This document shows, piece by piece, positions 52,119 to 64,000 of a stretch of 64,000 bases of DNA. Numbering within the stretch: the first letter of the stretch is position 1; each line of letters starts with the position of its first letter. A program made the translations under genes and the position numbers. Source of the stretch: Microbacterium sp. CH12i (GTDB lineage: Bacteria > Actinomycetota > Actinomycetes > Actinomycetales > Microbacteriaceae); NCBI RefSeq assembly GCF_000685355.1, contig NZ_JHET01000010.1, positions 62,001 through 126,000 of the forward strand, read 5' to 3'. The notes under the pieces are model-generated. The model saw nothing but the letters and a program-made list of their open reading frames with translations, was not told where the DNA came from and ran no database searches.

Positions 52119-52946
52119 TTATTTTCCGTTGTCGAGAATCGCGGACAACCGGGCGTGCACTTGGTTACCGGCGGCGACCAGCATCGGACGTGCGGATGCT
52201 GTGTCAGACCGGGTAACCACTCCCCCGGCCTCTTCGACCAGAAGCGCCCCTGCCGCGAAGTCCCAGGGCTTCAGCCCGCGCTCGAAGTAGCCGTCCAGAC
52301 GGCCGGCCGCGACGTAGCTCAGGTCGATCGCGGCCGACCCCATACGGCGCAGGTCACGCGCGAGCGGCATGATCTGTCGGACCGTCGCGAGGTCACCGTC
52401 GTGCGTCGAAGGGTCGTAGCCGAACCCGGTCGACAGCAACGCACCAGCCGGAGTCTCGGTATTCACTGCAAGACGGGTGCCGTCGAGCCAGGCTCCGGAT
52501 CCGCGTGCCGCAGAGAACAGTTCGCCGAGCACGGGCGCATAGACAACCCCCGCGAGCGCCTGCCAACTCTCAGGATCGGCACTACCCGCAACCGCGGCGA
52601 TACTGACGCTGTACAGCGGCAGCCCGTAGGCGTAATTGACCGTGCCGTCGATCGGATCAACGACCCAGGTCACTCCGGTGGTGCCGTCGCTCGGCTCAGA
52701 CTCCTCACCGAGGAATCCGTCGCCGGCGCACTCGACTCGCAGCCGCTCACGGATGAGCTCTTCGACCTCGCGGTCAGCTTCGGTGACGATGTCGGCAACG
52801 CTCGACTTCGTCGCAGCCAGCGACACACCCTCCGCGCGTCGACGACGAGCAAGATCGCCAGCCTCACGCGCAATGTCGACCGCGAGCTCTTGAAGTGACT
52901 GAGGGTCCCTCAGGTTGGCATTCCCACCGGTCATCTCGGATGTCAT
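52119..52946 (-). CDS. Inositol monophosphatase family protein
   Basis: This 275-residue protein has the Mg-dependent phosphatase motifs: LGEESE (metal Glu), WVVDPIDGTVNYAYG (metal Asp pair) and the C-terminal KPWDFAAGALLVEEAGG. In actinomycetes relatives act as inositol-1-phosphatase (SuhB, ImpA), histidinol phosphatase (HisN) or 3'-phosphoadenosine phosphatase. The start ATG lies four bases inside the end of the next upstream gene, so the two are translationally coupled. Confidence 0.92.
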   Translation of the reverse strand: MTSEMTGGNANLRDPQSLQELAVDIAREAGDLARRRRAEGVSLAATKSSVADIVTEADREVEELIRERLRVECAGDGFLGEESEPSDGTTGVTWVVDPIDGTVNYAYGLPLYSVSIAAVAGSADPESWQALAGVVYAPVLGELFSAARGSGAWLDGTRLAVNTETPAGALLSTGFGYDPSTHDGDLATVRQIMPLARDLRRMGSAAIDLSYVAAGRLDGYFERGLKPWDFAAGALLVEEAGGVVTRSDTASARPMLVAAGNQVHARLSAILDNGK

Positions 52947-54103
52947 CGCGGCGGGGCGGGCGGCGGAGGCGGGACCGAACCTGGTGTGGGCGCCGTCTGC
53001 TCGGGTGCCGCGAGCGGAGTGGGTGTGGACTGCGGGTAGTCCGGCATCGGCGGCACGGGTGGCATGGCTGATGCTGGTGGCACGGTGGATGCTGGCGGCG
53101 CGGGCTGTGCGTCTGGCGCCTGCGAGTAGTCAGGCACCTGAGGCGCCTGGGAGTAATCAGGAGCCTGAGGCGCCTGCCCGTAGTCCTGCGCAACGGGGAA
53201 GGTCTGCGCCGGAGCTGGCGCCTGCTGGTAGCCCTGCTGCTGCGTCGGGTAACCGGTGTAGTAGGCGTTCCAGTCCGGCTGCCCGTCTTGCAGCATGGGT
53301 AGCGGCGTCACGCCGTCGGCGTAGGTCGGCCACTGCTGAGCGACCGGCGCAGCGACGGCTGGCTGCGAGGAATATCCCGGAGCGGCGTACGCCTGATTCT
53401 GCTGCGCATATCCCTGCCCCTGCTGCGTGTACCCCTGCTGGGCATACTGAACGGAAGCTGCCGGCGCAGCCGGTTTCTTCGGCGCGAAAAGCGCATTCAG
53501 CAGCGGAATGAGCATGGTGCCGACGGCGGCAAGAATCGCCAAGGCCACGACGATGCGCCAGTAGACGTCGCCGTACTCGAACGTGTCAGGCAGCGTGAGG
53601 AAGAAGACCAGCATCGCGACCAGGATGATGAGAATAGCGATCGTGACGTAGTAGATGACGGTGGTGAACGTTGTCACATGGCGGCGAGCCGACGACGTGA
53701 ACAGTCGCACGTGCAGCAGCGCCAGCTGCAGGATGCCGATCACGAGAAGCAGCTGGAAGAACCGTCCGAGACCACCAGCGAACTCACCTGGCTCGAACGG
53801 CAGCCAGATCTGGATCGCACCGACGATGAGCGCGACGATCCAGGTGATCATGCTCGCGAGCGCGAGCCAGTCCGGACGCTTCGTGGCGAGCCCCGCTTCG
53901 AGGATCGCAATGCCTGCGAACCCCGCGAGAAGAAGGATCGTCAGAAACGCTCGGCCGATGATGCCGTCCTGGTCGCCGATCAGCACCCAGATGACGCACA
54001 CGAGAGCGGCCGCGATCAGCGCACCGATGGCGATCCAGATCGCCCCTCTGATCAAGAGGGAGGCGTTGGCCTTCCCTTTGGGCTCAGTGGTGACCTCTGA
54101 CAT
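52943..54103 (-). CDS. Membrane protein with Pro/Gln/Tyr-rich tail
   Basis: This 386-residue protein starts at ATG 54103, preceded by AGGGGAACG. Residues ~20-210 hold about six membrane helices (RGAIWIAIGALIAAALVCVIW first). Residues ~215-386 are low-complexity: YTQQGQGYAQQNQAY, then repeated PDYSQAP motifs and a polyproline end (PPPPPAPPR). I do not recognise the family. Such tails are common in actinomycete membrane proteins and may bind partners or phase-separate. The gene is upstream of the inositol-phosphatase-family gene and overlaps it. Confidence 0.75.
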   Translation of the reverse strand: MSEVTTEPKGKANASLLIRGAIWIAIGALIAAALVCVIWVLIGDQDGIIGRAFLTILLLAGFAGIAILEAGLATKRPDWLALASMITWIVALIVGAIQIWLPFEPGEFAGGLGRFFQLLLVIGILQLALLHVRLFTSSARRHVTTFTTVIYYVTIAILIILVAMLVFFLTLPDTFEYGDVYWRIVVALAILAAVGTMLIPLLNALFAPKKPAAPAASVQYAQQGYTQQGQGYAQQNQAYAAPGYSSQPAVAAPVAQQWPTYADGVTPLPMLQDGQPDWNAYYTGYPTQQQGYQQAPAPAQTFPVAQDYGQAPQAPDYSQAPQVPDYSQAPDAQPAPPASTVPPASAMPPVPPMPDYPQSTPTPLAAPEQTAPTPGSVPPPPPAPPR

Positions 54104-54200
54104 TGCGTTCCCCTCGTCGACCTGCGTAGCTCTCATCCTGCCACGCAGAGGAGCGCTTATGCGGGCGCTCCGCCGATTGTGCGGAACTCGATGCGCTGCG

Positions 54201-54998
54201 TCAGCGCGCCTTCTTCGTGGATGCTGCGGCAAACGCCGCCACTCGCGCCTTGGCATCCGGAGTGTCGAACGCCGCGCCGATAGAACGCGCTTCCTCGCCG
54301 AGCTGATCGACGAACGTGCGCTCGGGGCGCGAACGCACCAGGCGCTTCGCCTGCCCGTAGGCACCAGCAGCGCCGGCGAGCCAGAATCGCGCGACCTCCT
54401 CGGCACGTTCGCGTACGCGGTCGGCTTCGGCTGCGGCATCCTCACCGCTCACGACCTCGGCTACGAGACCCCATTCCTGTGCCTCTTCTGCGGAAAGCAG
54501 GCGATCCTGCAGCACAAGCTGCAGAGCTCGGCGCTGTCCGATGGCGTGCGCGAGCTGCGCAGAAACAGACAGGTCGGGAGTGAGCCCGATGTTCGCGTAG
54601 AGGCTGCCGATCTTCGAGCGGCTACCGACGACGGCATAGTCCGAGCAGAGCAGGATGCCGAGCCCGCCGCCGGCGGTCGTGCCGTGAGCTGCCGCGACGA
54701 CGGGGATCGAAGATTCGGTCAAAGCGCGGATGCCGAGGTTGATGACTCCGGCGAGCTCGGCGATCTGCGACCCCTCGCCCATAGTGGTCGCCATATCGAG
54801 CACGTCGCCGCCGGCGCAGAATGCGGGGCCGGACGCATCCAACAGGATCGCACGAACGTCATCGCGCGACGTCGCCTCGGTCGTCGCATCGCGCCACGCC
54901 TCGGCGAGATCTGCGTTGAACGCGTTGAGGCGAGCAGGACGATTCAGCGTCAGCCGCGCCATCCCTTCATCGACAGAGAACAGGATGGCGTCGCTCAT
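54201..54998 (-). CDS. Enoyl-CoA hydratase/isomerase family protein
   Basis: This 265-residue crotonase-fold enzyme has NRPARLNAFN near the N-terminus, oxyanion-hole motifs FCAGGDVLDM and AHGTTAGGGLGILLCSDY, and IGLTPDLS. In canonical hydratases two glutamates do the chemistry; here the residue in GTTAGGGLG and that in GLTPDLS differ (PDLS has Asp), so an isomerase or other crotonase activity is possible. Start ATG 54998 has GAAGGAG upstream. Confidence 0.9.
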   Translation of the reverse strand: MSDAILFSVDEGMARLTLNRPARLNAFNADLAEAWRDATTEATSRDDVRAILLDASGPAFCAGGDVLDMATTMGEGSQIAELAGVINLGIRALTESSIPVVAAAHGTTAGGGLGILLCSDYAVVGSRSKIGSLYANIGLTPDLSVSAQLAHAIGQRRALQLVLQDRLLSAEEAQEWGLVAEVVSGEDAAAEADRVRERAEEVARFWLAGAAGAYGQAKRLVRSRPERTFVDQLGEEARSIGAAFDTPDAKARVAAFAAASTKKAR

Positions 54999-55047
54999 GG
55001 CATCTCCTTCGAAGCGCAAAATGGAACAGTCGTGGTCAGCGTAACCG

Positions 55048-55542
55048 TCAGCTCAGCCCGTCGAGAACTCGGTTGGCGAAACCCTCCATACGGCGCCTCG
55101 TGCCGTCGAGTCGTATGTCGACCTGGCCGGCGACGCGGACCTCATTCGGAGCGAGCGGATGCGCGAGCCGCACATTCTCGTGGCATGAGAGGTCTGCGCA
55201 GATGTATGTTCCGACGCTGTCGCCTCGGCGTCCAGCATCCCCTGCCCGCCTCGCAGAGAACAGTGCGATCTGGTTGCCGGGCTGCATCGTGTGGCAGATA
55301 TTGCACATGCCGGTACGGTTGCGACCGGGGTCGGTCGAGCGCAGCACGATGCCGACGAGGCGTCCCTCGAGTTCGACGACGACGCAGCCGCGCTTGCTGG
55401 ATGCTGGATCGCGCCATGCAAGAAAGTCGTGGAAGTCCCAGTCAATGAGGACGAAGTCGTGCGGCATCTCGATGAGCCGCAATTCCTCCGGGTCGGAATT
55501 GACGAAAGACGCCCTGACGTCGGGTTCGGTGAGCGCTCGCAT
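55048..55542 (-). CDS. FBP-domain protein (EF-G-binding zinc finger)
   Basis: This 164-residue protein matches the FBP/FusB-like C-terminal treble-clef family. It has four zinc-ligand cysteines in CNICHT and YICADLSCHENVR, and preceding FLAWRDPASSKRGCVV. FusB proteins free EF-G stalled by fusidic acid; actinomycete relatives bind EF-G but their physiological role is less clear. There is no membrane segment. It is a single gene between the enoyl-CoA hydratase and the tRNA-Tyr terminator. Confidence 0.87.
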   Translation of the reverse strand: MRALTEPDVRASFVNSDPEELRLIEMPHDFVLIDWDFHDFLAWRDPASSKRGCVVVELEGRLVGIVLRSTDPGRNRTGMCNICHTMQPGNQIALFSARRAGDAGRRGDSVGTYICADLSCHENVRLAHPLAPNEVRVAGQVDIRLDGTRRRMEGFANRVLDGLS

Positions 55543-55595
55543 CCACCCAGTCTATGAAAGAGCGGCGTGACGAGAGCAAGTGGTCGCATGACCAG

Positions 55596-55621
55596 AAAAA
55601 CCCCCTGATAACAGGGGGTTT
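55596..55621 (-). terminator. Terminator of tRNA-Tyr
   Basis: On the minus strand ACCCCCTGTTATCAGGGGGT has a seven-base-pair stem and is followed by five T, just downstream of tRNA-Tyr. Confidence 0.88.
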
Positions 55622-55627
55622 GTGTGG

Positions 55628-55709
55628 TGGCAAGTGAGGGATTCGAACCCCCGAATGCGATGCAGTCTGATTTACAGTCAGATCCCTTTGGCCGCTTGGG
55701 TAACTTGCC
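55628..55709 (-). tRNA. tRNA-Tyr (GTA)
   Basis: The 82-base molecule reads GGCAAGT on the minus strand, with a perfect acceptor partner ACTTGCC and discriminator A. The anticodon arm is TCTGA-CTGTAAA-TCAGA, anticodon GTA. A long variable arm, as expected for a class II tRNA, precedes the T arm GGGGG-TTCGAAT-CCCTC. It is followed by its own terminator. Confidence 0.96.
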
Positions 55710-55796
55710 AGGTGCACACCCGTCCAACTTGTACAGCCAATCGGGGGCGCGAGAATCAAGCATACCCGTCAGAAGCGGGTGCAAGAAATCGGCGGC

Positions 55797-56717
55797 TCAG
55801 CTGCCGTGGACCCCGTGTTCGCCGTCCTCGATCGACTCCGGTGTGCGCAGCAACCCGCCCTCGGCGCGACAGGTCGCAGCGGCGACATCCATCGCCCGAT
55901 CGAGCAACCGTTGCCACTCGTCCGCGGTGTCTGGCCTGGTGCCTACAAGTCCTTCTGCGACACCAGACAGCGTCGCATCCCCCGCACCGACCGTGTCGAT
56001 GATCGGGCCGGGAAGGTGTGCGATCGGGGCAGTGAAGGTGCCAGCATCCGTCTCGAGCACGGCGCCGTCAGCACCCGCGGTCGCCAGCACCGCTTCGGCG
56101 CCAAGCGTGCGCAGGCGCGTCCGCAACGCGTCGAGATCTCCGTCATAGAGCAGGGCTGCGTCATCGGCGCCGACCTTAACGATCGCGGCGTTCGCGGCGA
56201 CGCGCTCGAAACCGCGCACGAACTCTGCGCGGTCGCTCAGCATGCCCGCACGCGGGTTCGGATCGATCGCGACCCGTACGCCGGCCAGCGCCGTAGCGAC
56301 GGCATCCACCTCGGCCGGGACGTCAAACGGGAAGCAGCTGATCACCGCGAGGTCTGCTGCAGCCAGAACCTGCCGCGCCTCATCGCCATATCGGATGCTA
56401 CGGCGCTGAGCCGCCTCATTGAAGACGTAGGTCGGCTCGCCGTTCGCGGCGCGCTGCACCACCGCACGCGAAGAACCGAGCGGCGCCGGGCTGGAGACCA
56501 ACTGCACATCGTGGTCACTCAGATACTCGCGGATGTGCGCGCCGGCCTCATCGTCGCCGACCATGGCGATCAGTGTCGTCGGCACGCCGAGTCGGCGAAG
56601 CCCGACGGCAACGTTGAGCGCCGCACCGCCGATCAATTCGCGCACTCCACCTGCGTCATGGATCTCATCGATGAGGGCGTCGCCGATCACAACGGCGCTC
56701 TGAGCTTTCTGCTGCAT
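55797..56717 (-). CDS. PfkB family carbohydrate kinase
   Basis: This 306-residue sugar kinase starts at ATG 56717 (MQQKAQSAVVIGDALIDE). It carries the sugar-binding GGAALNVAVGLRRLG and the C-terminal DTVGAGDATLSGVAEGLVGT, with the catalytic Asp in GAGD. Members phosphorylate fructose, ribose or nucleosides; the length and motif set resemble fructokinases. No transporter or regulator gene flanks it to suggest a substrate. The frame is open upstream but lacks a plausible start. Confidence 0.9.
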   Translation of the reverse strand: MQQKAQSAVVIGDALIDEIHDAGGVRELIGGAALNVAVGLRRLGVPTTLIAMVGDDEAGAHIREYLSDHDVQLVSSPAPLGSSRAVVQRAANGEPTYVFNEAAQRRSIRYGDEARQVLAAADLAVISCFPFDVPAEVDAVATALAGVRVAIDPNPRAGMLSDRAEFVRGFERVAANAAIVKVGADDAALLYDGDLDALRTRLRTLGAEAVLATAGADGAVLETDAGTFTAPIAHLPGPIIDTVGAGDATLSGVAEGLVGTRPDTADEWQRLLDRAMDVAAATCRAEGGLLRTPESIEDGEHGVHGS

Positions 56718-56888
56718 CCTGCCATTGTCGCGCATCCGGTGCCTGCTTCTGCCCCGCGCTTCTCTGTTTCGTGCGGAGACCCAGTGAAAGGAGAAAGATG
56801 TCACACTCGCGCGAAGCAGCCATGCATCTTTCTCCTTCCATCGGCCGGGATCCAGGCGGGATGGCAGCACCGCGCTACGTTGTGGGCA

Positions 56889-57498
56889 TGAACGTCTTAC
56901 GCCTCGTCACCGTCACCACTGCGATGCTGCTCCTCACCGGAGTATTGGCAGGATGCGACGGAGCGGGTGCCGGGCCAGCGAGCACGGGGGCGGCTTCGCC
57001 GGACGCGAGTGCGTCGGCCGCGGCATCCGAAAGCCCCACGCCCGCAGCAACGCCTACGCCAAGTCCATCCCCATCAGCGGAGGCGATCGCAATCCCAGAC
57101 GACTGCCGAGCGCTCTTCACCGAGGACGTGCTCGCGCAGTTGGAAGGCGTGCCCCTCACGACCCGGGCGTCGGACCGAGCGGGGTGCAGGCCGATGGGTC
57201 TCTGCTCTGTGTCTGGCGCGATCCGCGTACGGACACGACGGCGATGGCAACCAAGATCTTGTACATGTCGCGAGGGCCAGCACTCGACATGCTGAACGGC
57301 CTCGCGAACAACGAGGGATTCACCTGTTTCACGCCCGACGGTGGCACCCGGTGCGAGAAGACCTGGCCGGATCCGACCTACCCAGTCACCGACGGGCGCA
57401 CCCTGTTCTGGCGCGACGAAGTGCTCATCGACACCACCTACTCGAACCTCGCGCCGAGCGGCTACACCTCGAGCATCGTTGCGTACATGTTCGACTAG
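56889..57498 (+). CDS. Lipoprotein of unknown function (one-base deletion)
   Basis: With one C restored near 57176 this is a lipoprotein of about 203 residues. Signal peptide and lipobox: TTAMLLLTGVLAGCDG (Cys ~22). A Ser/Ala/Pro-rich spacer (residues ~25-60) leads to IPDDCRALFTEDVLAQLEGV. After the break the next frame continues SGVQADGSLLCVWRDPRTD and ends SGYTSSIVAYMFD. The second part has three further cysteines, and is a DUF-like lipoprotein family seen in actinomycetes but unnamed by me. It is followed by a hairpin shared with rpoC. Confidence 0.75.
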
Positions 57499-57517
57499 CG
57501 CCCGCCCACCCAGACAC

Positions 57518-57553
57518 GAAGAAGGCCCCAGGGCGAACCCTGGAGCCTTCTTC
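57518..57553. terminator. Bidirectional terminator between lipoprotein gene and rpoC
   Basis: The arms GAAGAAGGC..CCAGGG and CCCTGG..GCCTTCTTC form a stem of about 15 bp with a CGAA loop. Short T-runs are seen on both sides, consistent with termination of both convergent genes. Confidence 0.85.
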
Positions 57554-57566
57554 AGTGGACTAACGC

Positions 57567-61456
<3,890 letters not shown>

Positions 61457-61482
61457 TCAATAAGAATTCGTTGTCGGCCGGA

Positions 61483-64000
<2,518 letters not shown>

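Noticed and set aside
53655..55448. 597-codon plus-strand frame across the enoyl-CoA hydratase and tailed membrane protein
   Set aside because: Composition is that of an antisense frame, and it overlaps three well-supported minus-strand genes.

Overview
The window is high-GC, gene-dense chromosomal DNA of an actinomycete, most probably a Microbacteriaceae member close to Microbacterium. The reasons are the rplM-rpsI-glmM order, a DUF7882-type small protein starting MGKLEYNSS, two LAxTG-type cell-wall sorting signals, an EF-G-binding FBP-domain protein, GTG/TTG starts, and a visible excess of the hexamer GGATGC/GCATCC. This placement rests on recognised families, not on a database search.

Layout. 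1-6126 (minus): a truncated two-helix membrane protein, then a giant repeat-built surface protein (about 1,728 residues, nine repeats, LAITG anchor). 6392-7346 (plus): three translationally coupled small genes (DUF6941, DUF4258-like, DUF2283-like). 7408-9040: sparse, partly decayed DNA with two small genes. 9041-9790: CPBP protease. 9875-30464: an exopolysaccharide locus with a tyrosine autokinase/chain-length protein, an Asp-box exported protein, an initiating sugar-phosphate transferase, three glycosyltransferases, a polymerase/ligase, a flippase, a pyruvyltransferase, an internally deleted ugd relic, the dTDP-rhamnose genes rmlA-rmlB-rmlCD, ugd, galU, a DUF4012 protein and a small LAATG-anchored protein. 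Genes from about 14.1 to 18.8 kb are clearly poorer in G+C than their flanks, as expected of an exchanged, strain-specific glycan segment. The products suggest a rhamnose- and glucuronate-containing, possibly pyruvylated polymer.

30566-34664: glmM, rpsI, rplM (minus), a 0.9-kb gene-free stretch with degenerate repeats and an inverted repeat, and truA. 34711-39927: an endonuclease/exonuclease/phosphatase-fold protein, the methionine importer metQNI, an M20 peptidase and an RraA-like protein. 39971-42541: a CsoR-like operator, copZ-type chaperone and copA copper ATPase. 42599-50161: a LysM-like exported protein, a two-component system, two serine-hydrolase lipoproteins (the first lacking its catalytic residues), DUF1206 and PAP2 membrane proteins. 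50162-57553: tRNA-Met, tRNA-Thr and tRNA-Tyr, an M23 endopeptidase, an inositol-phosphatase-family enzyme, a Pro/Gln-tailed membrane protein, an enoyl-CoA hydratase, an FBP protein, a PfkB kinase and a lipoprotein. 57567-64000 (minus): rpoC and the 3' two thirds of rpoB.

The main caution is sequence quality. I find fifteen places where a single base is missing or added, mostly in short homopolymers, breaking otherwise intact genes including the essential rpoC and rpsI and the acceptor stem of tRNA-Thr. These are far more likely sequencing errors than mutations, so broken genes here should be read as one gene each. I do not see a demonstrably new biological system. The best candidates for a closer look are the DUF6941/DUF4258/DUF2283 cassette, the repeat surface protein, the catalytically empty serine-hydrolase paralogue, and the repeat-bearing gaps at 33 kb and beside tRNA-Met.
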